A stretch of 64,000 nt of DNA from Chitinophaga rhizosphaerae (GTDB taxonomy: Bacteria > Bacteroidota > Bacteroidia > Chitinophagales > Chitinophagaceae). Numbering within the stretch: the stretch's first letter is position 1; each line of letters opens with the position of its first letter. Positions 26,353 to 35,327 of the stretch are shown here, piece after piece. A program made the translations under genes and the position numbers. The notes beneath the pieces are model-generated. The model saw only the letters and a program-made list of their open reading frames with translations, did no database searches and was not told the DNA's origin. Location of the stretch: the NCBI RefSeq assembly GCF_003958645.1, contig NZ_RXLO01000008.1, positions 243,215 to 307,214 on the forward strand. Reading direction: 5' to 3'.

Positions 26353-26589
26353 TTAATAACTTTCCAACGCACCAGCGTCATTCAGAAAATTCACGGCCGT
26401 ATTTACCTCCTGTAAGCCAACTCCGACTTCAGCAGTAACACCTGCCCCATGTCCCATGGCGGCAAGACCTAACGCGCCAAATCCAGGATAAGCCGTTGCA
26501 AGTGCTATCCCTGCAAATGCTTTCTCAGCTTTACGATTAGCGAGGCACTTTTTATTGTTGCTGATGATAACGTCTATATTTCCTCTCCT
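26353..26589 (-). pseudogene. Headless ORF with glycine-rich helix
   Basis: About 79 codons open on the minus strand up to a stop at 26353, with no ATG/GTG/TTG start before the internal ATG that would leave only 34 residues. The visible peptide (AFAGIALATAYPGFGALGLAAMG) looks like a hydrophobic, Gly/Ala-rich segment of a longer protein; the tail ends NDAGALESY. The 5' end is cut off by the thioredoxin gene. It is AT-rich like its downstream neighbour and probably a fragment from the same import. Confidence 0.4.
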
Positions 26590-26590
26590 G

Positions 26591-27046
26591 TCAATCGGCG
26601 ATCACTTCCACCTCCCGCATCACCGCCCCCTCGTCCATCGCGCCCTGCACAAACTTCCGGTACTTCTTCCCGGGATGGATGAACAATGTAGCCGGCAAAC
26701 TCCCCTTCCACGAAGCGTCTATCAGCGAAGCGAATTTATTGGCATTACTTTCCGCCATCCACCATACTTCGCCGCTCAGTCCGATCCGGTTCACGAACGA
26801 ATCGATCTCCCGGGGCCAGGCTTCTTCCAGATCCAGGCTGAGGTATACGAACTTCACGCCCGGATTCGCTTTGGCCGCTTTTTCGAAATGCGGCAGCTCT
26901 TCCACGCAAGGAACGCACCAGGTAGCCCAAAGGTTCACCACCATAGGCGAATCGGCCGCGGCCAGGCGTGCCTGCACCTCGGCGGGGCTCACCCGCTCAA
27001 CGGCCGATCCGGCCAGCATCGCCAGTATGACAACGAAAGCGTTCAT
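26591..27046 (-). CDS. TlpA-like thioredoxin-fold protein
   Basis: 151 residues. An N-terminal hydrophobic stretch (VVILAMLAGSA) acts as signal or anchor, so the protein works in the periplasm. The redox site is WATWCVPC (WCxxC) near residue 43, in a redoxin-type fold with LPATLFIHPGKK supplying the cis-Pro. Such proteins reduce or isomerise disulfides in exported proteins or cytochromes. The start overlaps the TrmH stop by one base (TAATG), so the two genes are co-translated. Confidence 0.85.
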   Translation of the reverse strand: MNAFVVILAMLAGSAVERVSPAEVQARLAAADSPMVVNLWATWCVPCVEELPHFEKAAKANPGVKFVYLSLDLEEAWPREIDSFVNRIGLSGEVWWMAESNANKFASLIDASWKGSLPATLFIHPGKKYRKFVQGAMDEGAVMREVEVIAD

Positions 27047-27636
27047 TATTCATCTTCTTTAAAGCCCCATTCCGCCAGCAGCATGTTCCGCTGCGCATCC
27101 GGCAGCGAGGGGGCCGCGTAATGCCCGGCGAGGGATTTTTGCCGCATGGCTTCATAAATACTCACAGCGCAGGCCACCGAAATATTTAGCGAACGGATAA
27201 TGCCCTGCATGGGGATCACGAAATTACCATCTGCCAGCGCCCGGATCTCGGGGCTCACGCCTGTTTGCTCATTGCCGAACACCAGCGCCACCGATCCCGA
27301 AAAATCGATGTCGTAGAGGCTCATGGCCCCGTCTGCCAGGTGCGTGGTGTAAATTTTGCCGTATTTCGCGCGGAGCACGGCTGCCAGCTCGTTCGTGTCC
27401 GTGAACTGGTGAACGGTGAGCCACTGCGCGGCGCTCGACGAGCTTTTCACGCCCCAGCGCTTGTGGCGCGGTACTTTTGTGGTAAGCACATATACGTCCT
27501 GGATGCCTACCGCGTCGCAGGTACGCAATACGGCGGATACATTATGCGGATCTTCCACATTTTCCAGCACCACCGTAAGGTTGGCCTGACGTTTGTTAAT
27601 TACCGATAAAAGCCGTTCTTTCCGTTCCGGTGTCAT
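27046..27636 (-). CDS. trmH: tRNA (guanosine-2'-O-)-methyltransferase, TrmH/SpoU family
   Basis: 196 residues from the ATG at 27636. The open frame runs 27 codons further upstream, but the chosen start aligns with the N-terminus of E. coli TrmH, and the earlier part overlaps the divergent asmA promoter. SPOUT motifs are all present: ENVEDPHNVSAVLRTCDAVG, ALVFGNEQTGVS and IPMQGIIRSLNISVACAVSIYEA (the deep trefoil knot). It methylates the ribose of G18 in tRNAs, using SAM. The 3' end overlaps the thioredoxin gene. Confidence 0.88.
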   Translation of the reverse strand: MTPERKERLLSVINKRQANLTVVLENVEDPHNVSAVLRTCDAVGIQDVYVLTTKVPRHKRWGVKSSSSAAQWLTVHQFTDTNELAAVLRAKYGKIYTTHLADGAMSLYDIDFSGSVALVFGNEQTGVSPEIRALADGNFVIPMQGIIRSLNISVACAVSIYEAMRQKSLAGHYAAPSLPDAQRNMLLAEWGFKEDE

Positions 27637-27645
27637 GCCGTTATA

Positions 27646-27653
27646 TATATTTG
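27646..27653 (+). promoter_or_regulatory. Promoter -7 box of the AsmA gene
   Basis: TATATTTG fits TAnnTTTG exactly; transcription would begin near 27660. No clear -33 box. It lies within the 5' extension of the divergent trmH frame. Confidence 0.55.
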
Positions 27654-27731
27654 TGTCAAAAATAACGAATTTACTACCGATATGATCCGTAGCTTCATTT
27701 GCCAACACGTAAACCATAACAACTTCACCCT

Positions 27732-30437
27732 ATGAAACTCAAGAAGATACTGAAAGGTATCGGCATCGGGTTGCTTGTGCTCATTGCACTGCTCGTTGCC
27801 ATTCCGTACCTGTTCAAAGGCCAGATCATGTCGAAGGTCAAAGCCGAGCTGAACAAGAGCCTGAACGCCAAGGTCGATTTCAAGGACGTGGACATCAGCC
27901 TGTTCCGCCGCTTTCCACGGCTGGCCGTGGCGCTCGAAGAGCTTCACATCACCGGTACCGGCCACTTCGCCGGCGATACCCTGCTGGCCGTTCGCCGGCT
28001 CGACCTGGCCGTAGACCTCATGAGCGCCATCCGCGGCGAAAAGATCAACGTCCACAACGTTTCACTCCTCCAGCCCCGCATCTACGCGGTAGTGGATGAA
28101 GAAGGCCGCCCGAACTGGGACATCGTGAAACCGGACACCGCCACCGCAGGCGCGCCCGCCGACACTTCCTCCAGCGAATTCGCCTTCAGCCTCCAGCAAT
28201 ACAGCATCGAAGACGCGACCGTGAAGTACGACGACCACCAGGGACACATGCACCTCGCCATCGCCGGCCTCAACCACAAAGGGAAAGGCGATTTCACTCA
28301 GGATAATTTCACCCTTAGCACCAGCACCACCGCAGGCGCGGTGAGCTTCGCGCAGGGATTCATCCCCTACCTGCTCGATGCCAAAACAGAAATCCTCGCA
28401 GATGTCAACATCGACAACAACGCCGGGAAATACTCCTTCAAAACCGACAAGATTTCCGTCAACAACCTGAAACTCAGCACCGAAGGGTTCTTCCAGTTGC
28501 TGAACGACAGCTCCTATAACATGGACATCCGCTTCCAGGCGCCCAGCACGGATTTCAAAGACATCCTCTCGCTGGTGCCCGCCGTCTACAGCAAAGATTT
28601 TTCCAGCATCAAAACCTCCGGCAACGCTACGCTCAACGGCTTCGTGAAAGGCGTATATTCCGGGCAGCAGATGCCGGCGTATGAAGTTCACCTCGGCGTG
28701 AAGAATGGCTTCTTCCAATACCCCGATCTTCCCAAACCAGTTAAGAATATCAACCTCGCGGTAAACGTCACCAACCCCGACGGCGTGCCCGACCACACCA
28801 TCGTAGACGTGCCACAGGCGCATCTTGAAATGGACGACAGTCCGGTGGATTTCCGGCTCATGATCAAAACGCCCGTGTCCGACCTTTACCTCGACGCCGC
28901 CGCCAAAGGCCGCCTCGATCTCGGCAAGGTAACCCAGATCGTGAAGTTCGATAAAGGTACCAAACTGGCCGGCCTGCTCGATGCAGACCTCCAGGCCCGC
29001 GGGTACATGAGCGCCATCGAACGGGAACAATACGAATCGTTCAACGCCTCGGGCAAGGTTGCCCTGTCGGACCTCGAATATCAAAGCCAGGATTACCCCG
29101 ATGGCGTGAAAGTATCGTCGATGCTCATGTCTTTCAACCCGAAAAATGTCACCGTTTCAGACTTCAAGGGGCAATACCTCGGCACCAATTTCAACGCCAA
29201 CGGGGAAGTGAACAACCTCCTCGCCTATCTCTTCCGCAACAACGCGCTCAACGGCAGGCTTGCATTACAAGCCGATCAGATCAATCTGAACAAGTGGATG
29301 GGCACCCCGGAAACCGCCGCCTCCGGAAAACCGGCGGATACGGCGTCCAGCACGCCTTTCGCCGTACCCAACAACCTCGACTTTACCCTGCAGGCCCAGG
29401 CCGGCAAAGTACTGTACGACAACCTTGCCCTCAGCAACCTCAACGGCACACTGCTCCTCCGCGATGAAGCCGTGATCATGAAAGACATCAAAGCCAACGC
29501 GCTGCAGGGCTCCATGGAAATCGACGGCTCCTATTCCACCAAAAACGATAAAGACCATCCCGATATCAATATTTCGTACGACGTGAAGGAGCTCGACGTG
29601 CAGGAAACGTTCAAGACCTTCAACACCGTACAGAAACTCATGCCAATCGCACAATTCCTCAGCGGGAAAATGAGCTCGCAGATGACGGTAACGGGCAAGC
29701 TAGGGAAGGATATGTCGCCCCTGCTGAACACGCTTACCGGTGATGGAAATCTCCTGCTCATCCAGGGTTTCCTGAAGAAGTTCGCGCCGTTGGACCAGCT
29801 GGCCAACCAGCTGAACGTGTCTGCCCTGAAAGACATTTCCATCCGCGACATCAAAAACTATTTTGCGTTCCAGAACGGACGGATGACGGTGAACCCCTTC
29901 CGCGTGAAACTCAACAATTTCAACATGCTCATCGGTGGCTCGCACGGTTTCGACCAAACGATGGATTATACCATGCAACTCGCCCTGCCCCGCACTTTGC
30001 TGGGCGCGCAGGCCACCGGCCTCGTGAACAACCTCGTGAAACAGGCCAGCAGCAAAGGTTTCAACGTGAACATAGGCGATACCGTGTACCTGAACGTGCT
30101 GATGGGCGGCAATATCATGAAACCGTCCGTGAAAACCGATCTGAAGGAAGCGGCGGGCAAAGCGGCAGACAACCTGAAAGACCAGGCCACGGCCATGGTG
30201 AAGAATAAAGTCGATTCCGCGAAACAAACCGTGAAGGATTCGCTGACGCACGTAAAAAACGAAGCGGTAAACGCGGCGAAGGATGAGTTGAAAAAACAGT
30301 TGCTCGGCGGAAAAGATTCCACCGGCTCCGGCGGCGGCCTGAAGGGAGCGGGCAAAGCAGCGGAAAAAACGTTGAACAATACCCTGAAAGGATTGATCAA
30401 ACGCAAAAACACCGCACCGGATTCAACAAAGCAGTAA
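27732..30437 (+). CDS. AsmA-family protein
   Basis: 901 residues. A single N-terminal membrane helix (GIGIGLLVLIALLVAIPYL) anchors it in the inner membrane; the rest is a long periplasmic beta-rich region with an AsmA-like N-terminus (ITGTGHFAGDTLLAVRRLDLAVDL near 78) and an AsmA-like C-terminal domain near 640-830 (GKMSSQMTVTGKLGKD, FKVRV-type strands, TMQLALPR). The family forms lipid-transfer bridges from the inner to the outer membrane. The final 90 residues are a Lys/Ala-rich helical tail. It is followed by a terminator and is monocistronic. Confidence 0.88.
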   Translation: MKLKKILKGIGIGLLVLIALLVAIPYLFKGQIMSKVKAELNKSLNAKVDFKDVDISLFRRFPRLAVALEELHITGTGHFAGDTLLAVRRLDLAVDLMSAIRGEKINVHNVSLLQPRIYAVVDEEGRPNWDIVKPDTATAGAPADTSSSEFAFSLQQYSIEDATVKYDDHQGHMHLAIAGLNHKGKGDFTQDNFTLSTSTTAGAVSFAQGFIPYLLDAKTEILADVNIDNNAGKYSFKTDKISVNNLKLSTEGFFQLLNDSSYNMDIRFQAPSTDFKDILSLVPAVYSKDFSSIKTSGNATLNGFVKGVYSGQQMPAYEVHLGVKNGFFQYPDLPKPVKNINLAVNVTNPDGVPDHTIVDVPQAHLEMDDSPVDFRLMIKTPVSDLYLDAAAKGRLDLGKVTQIVKFDKGTKLAGLLDADLQARGYMSAIEREQYESFNASGKVALSDLEYQSQDYPDGVKVSSMLMSFNPKNVTVSDFKGQYLGTNFNANGEVNNLLAYLFRNNALNGRLALQADQINLNKWMGTPETAASGKPADTASSTPFAVPNNLDFTLQAQAGKVLYDNLALSNLNGTLLLRDEAVIMKDIKANALQGSMEIDGSYSTKNDKDHPDINISYDVKELDVQETFKTFNTVQKLMPIAQFLSGKMSSQMTVTGKLGKDMSPLLNTLTGDGNLLLIQGFLKKFAPLDQLANQLNVSALKDISIRDIKNYFAFQNGRMTVNPFRVKLNNFNMLIGGSHGFDQTMDYTMQLALPRTLLGAQATGLVNNLVKQASSKGFNVNIGDTVYLNVLMGGNIMKPSVKTDLKEAAGKAADNLKDQATAMVKNKVDSAKQTVKDSLTHVKNEAVNAAKDELKKQLLGGKDSTGSGGGLKGAGKAAEKTLNNTLKGLIKRKNTAPDSTKQ

Positions 30438-30455
30438 TTTCGATTGTATTTATAA

Positions 30456-30486
30456 GCGTGGCACAAATTGTGCCGCGCTTTTTTTA
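30456..30486 (+). terminator. Terminator of the AsmA gene
   Basis: A 9-bp stem (30456-30464 with 30470-30478, one G-T pair), a 5-base loop and seven T. The next gene's ATG starts at 30486, immediately after the T-run. Confidence 0.88.
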
Positions 30487-30890
30487 TGGACAGCATTTTA
30501 CAAAGCCCCTACTGTAACGCCAGTCTGCTTGCCGGATTGCTGTTCCTGTTCATGGGTTACATGATCCGGCGCTTTCCTCCCCGCAGCATGAAAACCTGGT
30601 ATGGTTACCGCACTTTTTCTTCTACCATCAACCCCGACACCTGGAACGAAGGCAACCGTTACGCCGCGTATATCTCGCGGTGGCTTGGCTGGCTCCTCGT
30701 GCCGTTCGGGATTTTGATGGGGCTGGTCTTCCGCCGGCAATCCGAGCTTTTCCTGTACCTGACCGTCACGCCCGTGATCGTGGGCGCCCTGCTGCTGGCA
30801 GGATTCACGGAATGGCATTTGCTCCAGGTCTTCGATGAAGACGGTCTTCGGCGGAATAAAAACGGCGGGAACCAGAAGCCCGCCGTGTGA
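30486..30890 (+). CDS. SdpI-family membrane protein
   Basis: 134 residues, start at the ATG at 30486. Hydrophobic segments are near 10-28, 65-82 and 90-110. The conserved block RSMKTWYGYRTFSS with NPDTWNEGNRYAAYISRW is the SdpI/YhfL signature. In Bacillus SdpI protects against a killing peptide, but most members in other phyla are of unknown role. The start is unusual: it comes right after the T-run of the AsmA terminator, leaving almost no leader, so either the gene is read through from upstream or the start is leaderless. Confidence 0.8.
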   Translation: MDSILQSPYCNASLLAGLLFLFMGYMIRRFPPRSMKTWYGYRTFSSTINPDTWNEGNRYAAYISRWLGWLLVPFGILMGLVFRRQSELFLYLTVTPVIVGALLLAGFTEWHLLQVFDEDGLRRNKNGGNQKPAV

Positions 30891-30985
30891 TCGTTATGGT
30901 GTGCGCCGGCGGGCGAATGGCGGGTGGGCTCCACGCCGGTAACCGGTGCGTTGTAGGCATAGCTTCTCCGTTCACACGACGCTAG

Positions 30986-31215
30986 CTGCACCTCGACCAT
31001 GGCCACCTCCACCAGGGCCATACCATGCTGTCTGCCGAACGCACGAAAAACGGAACACACCTCGATCCCGCAAACATTGATAATTACCTTGGGGAAAAAG
31101 CGCATGCCGTGCTCATCCATCAGGATTCGAAAGCCTTTGTGCACGTGCATCCCGAACTCCGCAACGGGCGCTTCGTGTTACGCGAAAATCTTCAGTACAC
31201 AGGTTGTTTGGAACG
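30986..31215 (+). pseudogene. Relic of a secreted metal/organic-binding protein gene
   Basis: An open stretch after a TAG at 30983 reads HLDHGHLHQGH, then HLDPANIDNYLGEKAHAVLI and QDSKAFVHVHPELRNGRFVL. The latter matches the Y-LG-xAH-vvIs-D-FvHvHP pattern seen in Bacteroidota secreted proteins near copper or organic-binding genes. The frame loses resemblance after 31185 and ends in unrelated sequence. There is no usable start upstream of the TAG, so only the C-terminal part remains. Confidence 0.5.
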
Positions 31216-31225
31216 CAATCGAAGC

Positions 31226-31257
31226 ACAAAAAAACCCGGGGCCTTCCGGCTCCGGGT
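31226..31257 (-). terminator. Terminator of lipA
   Basis: A 10-bp stem (31234-31243 with 31248-31257, one wobble pair), then seven T on the minus strand. It lies 24 bases past the lipA stop. Confidence 0.85.
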
Positions 31258-31280
31258 AACTATTAAAATGTCAGATTGCC

Positions 31281-32174
31281 TTATTTTCTGCCGCTGAAGA
31301 TGTGTTTTTCAGCGTGGTAAGACGAGCGGACGAGCGGCCCGGCTTCCACATAATCCAGGCCCATGTTGTAACCGATCTCACGGAGCTCGGCGAACTCGTC
31401 GGGATGCACGAAGCGCACCACGGGGAGGTGTTTGGGCGTGGGCTGGAGATACTGGCCGAGGGTTACTACGTCGCAACCGTTATCGTACAGGTCTTGCATG
31501 GCTTGCACCACTTCTTCCTTGGTTTCTCCGAGGCCGAGCATGATACCGGATTTGGTACGCATGCCGCCTTGTTTGAGCCGGCGGATCACTTCAAGGCTGC
31601 GGTGGTATTTGGCCTGGATGCGGACCTGTTTGGTGAGGCGTTCCACGGTTTCCAGGTTATGGGATACCACTTCGGGGGCGGCTTCGATCACGCGGTCCAG
31701 GTTTTCCCAGATGCCCCGGAAGTCGGGGATGAGGGTTTCCATGGTGGTTTCCGGGTTGAGGGCACGAACGGCCTTGATGGTATTGTTCCAGATGATGGAA
31801 CCACCGTCTTTCAGCTCGTCGCGGTCAACCGAGGTGATCACGGCATGTTTGACTTTCATGAGATAGATGGCTTCCGCCACACGCTGGGGCTCATCCCAGT
31901 CTACAGGTTCCGGGCGGCCGGTGGCTACGGCGCAGAAACCGCAGGAGCGGGTGCATACGTTGCCGAGGATCATGAAAGTGGCGGTGCCGGCACCCCAGCA
32001 TTCGCCCATATTCGGGCAGTTGCCGCTTTCGCAGATGGTATGGAGTTTATGGGTGTCTACAAGGTTCCTGACCTGCCTGTAGTTCTCTCCGATGGGCAGC
32101 TTCACGCGCAGCCAATCGGGCTTTTTCACTCTGGGCGCTGCCGGTCCGGCGGCGATTACGGGTAATTCTTGCAT
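31281..32174 (-). CDS. lipA: Lipoyl synthase
   Basis: 297 residues, radical-SAM enzyme that inserts two sulfur atoms into octanoyl groups on lipoyl-dependent enzymes. The auxiliary [4Fe-4S] cluster is bound by Cys48, Cys53 and Cys59 (CESGNCPNMGEC); the SAM cluster by Cys74, Cys78 and Cys81 (CTRSCGFC). A C-terminal RSSY Ser ligand is present. A TAACTTTG box on the minus strand (32200-32207) fits a -7 element overlapping the stop codon of the upstream gene. Monocistronic, closed by a terminator. Confidence 0.96.
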   Translation of the reverse strand: MQELPVIAAGPAAPRVKKPDWLRVKLPIGENYRQVRNLVDTHKLHTICESGNCPNMGECWGAGTATFMILGNVCTRSCGFCAVATGRPEPVDWDEPQRVAEAIYLMKVKHAVITSVDRDELKDGGSIIWNNTIKAVRALNPETTMETLIPDFRGIWENLDRVIEAAPEVVSHNLETVERLTKQVRIQAKYHRSLEVIRRLKQGGMRTKSGIMLGLGETKEEVVQAMQDLYDNGCDVVTLGQYLQPTPKHLPVVRFVHPDEFAELREIGYNMGLDYVEAGPLVRSSYHAEKHIFSGRK

Positions 32175-32204
32175 CGCAAATCCTTTCTTTAATAAAGTGC
32201 AAAG

Positions 32205-33044
32205 TTACTTATTCCAGCGTTTACCTAACTGCAAACCTACATAAGCGTTGAAAAAGAAGGACTTACCGTCCTGATCCACCATAATTTGCACCTTTTTCGT
32301 ATAATATTCCGCGTTTACCCCAACTTCCAGGGCGGAGATCACGTCGTTGAACTTGGCCCAGTCGAACCGGAAACCCAGCTTCGCATGGAGCCCGGGGTTG
32401 AATTTCACTTCGCCCCAGCCTTTGGAGAATCCGCCGGCGCCGTAGATATTCGTTTTATCGAGGAATTCGTCGTTGTTCTCGGGGGTCCATTTCTGGAGTT
32501 TCCGGGAATCCGGATCGCCCGCGTCGTTCATGAGCTCCAGGTAATAGGGCTTCACGAGGCCTGCGGAAATCCCCCCGTAATAAATCGCGTTCACTTCCAC
32601 CCCGTTCTTATTGCCTTTGCCACCGATGAGCCGCTTCTGGCCGAGGCCCAGTTTGGCCTGGTAGAAGTTGTTCATTTTACCGTAAACGTAAGGGGAAGTG
32701 CTGATATAATAGCCCATAACCGGTACGAAGGTGGAGGAACGGTCTTGCTTCGGATCTTTCTTCTCCGAAAACTCGAACTGGAAGAAATTCACTGTGGATG
32801 CGCTTTTGCGGTACCCCATCTCCAGGAAGCCCGTCCACCCGTCGGTATTGAGGCGTGCGCCACCGGAGAATTCGCGGTTGTAAAGGTTTTCACCTTCTTC
32901 GATCTCGCGGAACAGGGAAATTTTCCGAAGCTTTTTCTGTTCCCTTTCCGCTTTTTTGTCGGAGCGGTTAGACTGAGCGTGCAAAGCGAGGGAAGCCAGC
33001 AGGAGTAGTAAAAGTGTGTTGAATTTTTTCACCGTGTTGCGCAA
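32205..33044 (-). CDS. Predicted outer-membrane beta-barrel protein
   Basis: 279 residues with a signal peptide (cut near LHA-QS), followed by a short charged linker (KKAEREQKKLRKI) and alternating beta-strand-like segments such as GARLNTDGWTGFLEMGYR, NAIYYGGISAGLVKPYYLEL and FFFNAYVGLQLGKRW. The C-terminal pattern ends near an aromatic Trp, as in small barrels. No family is recognised. A TATGTTTG box on the minus strand (33091-33098) could serve as its promoter. Confidence 0.75.
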   Translation of the reverse strand: MRNTVKKFNTLLLLLLASLALHAQSNRSDKKAEREQKKLRKISLFREIEEGENLYNREFSGGARLNTDGWTGFLEMGYRKSASTVNFFQFEFSEKKDPKQDRSSTFVPVMGYYISTSPYVYGKMNNFYQAKLGLGQKRLIGGKGNKNGVEVNAIYYGGISAGLVKPYYLELMNDAGDPDSRKLQKWTPENNDEFLDKTNIYGAGGFSKGWGEVKFNPGLHAKLGFRFDWAKFNDVISALEVGVNAEYYTKKVQIMVDQDGKSFFFNAYVGLQLGKRWNK

Positions 33045-33196
33045 TTATGATTATTAAACGCGGGATATCGTTTTATGTTTTATTCCTATACAAACATACA
33101 CAAATTTGTTCGTAGTTGCCGGGCCCGTCCGCTATTCCCGGAACCCGGCGGCCATTCTTAAAAATACGCTTATTTTTACATCAAAATTCATTTACA

Positions 33197-33604
33197 ATGC
33201 ATACCGCTGCCATCCTTTACAACGGCGAACTCAGAACTACCGCTACCCATCCCCGCTCGGGCTCCGTTATCGAGACCGATGCGCCGGTAGACAATAACGG
33301 CAAAGGCGAACGATTTTCCCCGACCGACATGGTAGCTTCGGCCCTCGGTTCCTGCATGCTCACCATCATGGGCATCAAAGCCCGCGACAAGGGTTGGAAC
33401 ATCGACGGCACAACCGTGAGCATCGACAAGATCATGGGTACCGATCCCCGCCGCATCACCGGCGTGAAGGTACTCATCGCGGTACCGCAAACCGCCGGGC
33501 TCGACGATACCGCCCGCAAGATCCTCGAAAACGCGGCCCTCACCTGCCCCGTTGCCAAAAGCCTCCATCCAGACATTCAACAGGATGTGACTTTCACCTG
33601 GTAA
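33197..33604 (+). CDS. OsmC-family protein
   Basis: 135 residues from the ATG at 33197; an earlier ATG (33116) would add 27 residues without family support. It shows the OsmC fold: GKGERFSPTDMVASALGSCMLTIM (first Cys of the peroxidatic pair), and ENAALTCPVAKSLHPD (second Cys). The family reduces organic hydroperoxides and peroxynitrite in the cytoplasm. It ends before a strong terminator at 33671 and is convergent to the DUF2851 gene. Confidence 0.9.
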   Translation: MHTAAILYNGELRTTATHPRSGSVIETDAPVDNNGKGERFSPTDMVASALGSCMLTIMGIKARDKGWNIDGTTVSIDKIMGTDPRRITGVKVLIAVPQTAGLDDTARKILENAALTCPVAKSLHPDIQQDVTFTW

Positions 33605-33670
33605 CCGTACAACGGCGCTCCCGGGCCAGGGGTTACAACCTCCTGCAAAGTCTCTCCGAAAACGAATACG

Positions 33671-33695
33671 GCCGCCCCGCGAAGGGCGGCTTTTT
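33671..33695 (+). terminator. Terminator of the OsmC gene
   Basis: A 7-bp stem (33671-33677 with 33684-33690) and five T. Confidence 0.82.
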
Positions 33696-33699
33696 CGTG

Positions 33700-35052
33700 T
33701 CACCATTCGAGCTCCGCACCTTCGTCTCCCCAATCCGACCAGGCTTCTTCCCCAAGCTCGGAAGCGAGCCAATGGTCATCACCCAGCAACCCTTTTCCTA
33801 TCCTGCAATCCAGGCATTTTTTCTCATCGCAGAACTGTTGCCGCAGCTCGATGAGCGCCTGGGATTCCCCGGCCGATCGCGCTTCCACCCCTTCCCGCGC
33901 CCAGGCGCGCATAATGCGGTTGTTTTCCGCGCCCAATGCCTGCCACAGCGCCAGCGCCCGCCGTTGCAGGGCCTCGCTTTTCAGGTACTGCCCGTAAGCG
34001 TAAAGCAGCGGCGCCACGGCATTGATCAGCACATGCCTGACCGCCTGGCGGCCCATGGAAGCCGTGCGGACAGACGGTATCCCGAACCGGTAATGATCGT
34101 CCCAGTACGCCGAGGGCTGCACGGTGAGGAGGGCTTCCAGGCTGTCGGGGCTTTCATGGTCGAGCATAGCCGAAAAGAGATGCGGTTCCTTGTGCAAAAG
34201 CGCCGCCAGGCAAGCGATGCGCATGGTCGGGAACGACGATGGCCGCATCCGGAGCCAATGCCAGGCATGGGGCGCCATGGATTCCAGGCTGTACTTGCGG
34301 CAGAGGAAACGGTATTCTTCCCGGAGCTTCGCGGGCCAGGGTTCTTTGGAAGCTTCCGGAAGCAGGCCCGCCTGTCCGAACAGCAAGGCTTCCAGCGACA
34401 GGGCATTGTGCCGGATGCGGGACAGCACCCGCCAGGGCGTGGCGGCCATCAGCTCACGGAAAGCATCGGTGTTGACCGGCATGCCGAAGCAGGCGGCCAC
34501 GGCGCGGAGGCACACTTCCTCCCAATTGGAGCCGGTCTGCTTCAACCAGCCGAGGTACACGCCGGCCTTTCGCTCCATCCGCCCCGCAGCCAACCGGGAG
34601 AGCCAGTCTTCCCAGGCACTGTCGGGCACGCGGGCCAGCAGCCGGGAGCAGGGCAGCTCATCGGCATTGTCCATCAGCGCGCGGTAGCGCCGCAGCAGGA
34701 TTTTGGGCACCCGGGGCTGAAGCTCCAGCACAGGGATGTTCCCCGTATCGGCATCGTGCTGGAATACGACGTGAAGGATCACCCGGTCGTACCGCCGGTC
34801 GTGCTGATGGCCGTGTCGCAGCCAGTCGGACGTCCGGTAGTGGATTTCCACATTTCCCGCCCACAACAGCGGGCCGATGCGGATGCGGGCCGCGGAGAAA
34901 TCGGGACCGGCGTGGCGGTTGAGCTGGCCCGGATGGAGGATTTCGAGGGGCTCGCCGGCCACGGTGGCCAGGCGGTCCGTGTTAAACCTGCCGGAAATCC
35001 AGATGAACTGCAGGAGGGATTCCGGGCAGAGGGGGGCAACAAACGGTTTCAT
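33700..35052 (-). CDS. DUF2851-family protein
   Basis: 450 residues. The N-terminal third has the family hallmarks LLQFIWISGRFN, GEPLEILHPGQLN, GPDFSAARIRIG and WAGNVEIHYRTSDW, which look like a nuclease-type fold in which Glu and Asp act. The C-terminal half is helical. A Cys pair in CDEKKCLDC near 425 may bind a metal. The role of the family is unknown; no partner gene is adjacent, and its 3' end meets the OsmC terminator. Confidence 0.85.
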   Translation of the reverse strand: MKPFVAPLCPESLLQFIWISGRFNTDRLATVAGEPLEILHPGQLNRHAGPDFSAARIRIGPLLWAGNVEIHYRTSDWLRHGHQHDRRYDRVILHVVFQHDADTGNIPVLELQPRVPKILLRRYRALMDNADELPCSRLLARVPDSAWEDWLSRLAAGRMERKAGVYLGWLKQTGSNWEEVCLRAVAACFGMPVNTDAFRELMAATPWRVLSRIRHNALSLEALLFGQAGLLPEASKEPWPAKLREEYRFLCRKYSLESMAPHAWHWLRMRPSSFPTMRIACLAALLHKEPHLFSAMLDHESPDSLEALLTVQPSAYWDDHYRFGIPSVRTASMGRQAVRHVLINAVAPLLYAYGQYLKSEALQRRALALWQALGAENNRIMRAWAREGVEARSAGESQALIELRQQFCDEKKCLDCRIGKGLLGDDHWLASELGEEAWSDWGDEGAELEW

Positions 35053-35122
35053 GAAAAAAGTATTAGATTTCGTTCAAAATTTACCATAAAAAACAAAGCA
35101 AAAACGAAAATCGTGGAAGGAA

Positions 35123-35155
35123 TTTGGAAATCTGGCCTTCCGCACCTTACCTTTG
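35123..35155 (+). promoter_or_regulatory. Promoter of the SAM-riboswitch transcript
   Basis: TTTG at 35123-35126 and TACCTTTG at 35148-35155, 21 bases apart. Transcription would start near 35162, just before the riboswitch. Confidence 0.78.
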
Positions 35156-35174
35156 CGATCAGTTCTTAAATATC

Positions 35175-35287
35175 ACTTATCCAGAAAGGCAGAGGGTACT
35201 GGCCCTGTGAAGCCTTAGCAACCAATTCCGCCCATGGCGGGAAAAAGGTGCTAATTCCGGCCCCGGTTTACGGGGAAAGATAAGTTG
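35175..35287 (+). promoter_or_regulatory. SAM-I (S-box) riboswitch
   Basis: It carries the class-defining sequence AGAGGGTACTGGCCCTGTGAA near 35191 (given in two parts), AGCCTTAGCAACC, GGTGCTAATTCC near 35247, and the closing GAAAGATAAG. The outer stem pairs CTTATC near 35176 with GATAAG near 35279. It lies between a promoter and a terminator in front of the trans-sulfuration enzyme; bound SAM should favour the terminator. Confidence 0.95.
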
Positions 35288-35327
35288 GCAGAGATTTTCC
35301 TTGTAGCGCAACTATTAGTAGCGATAT

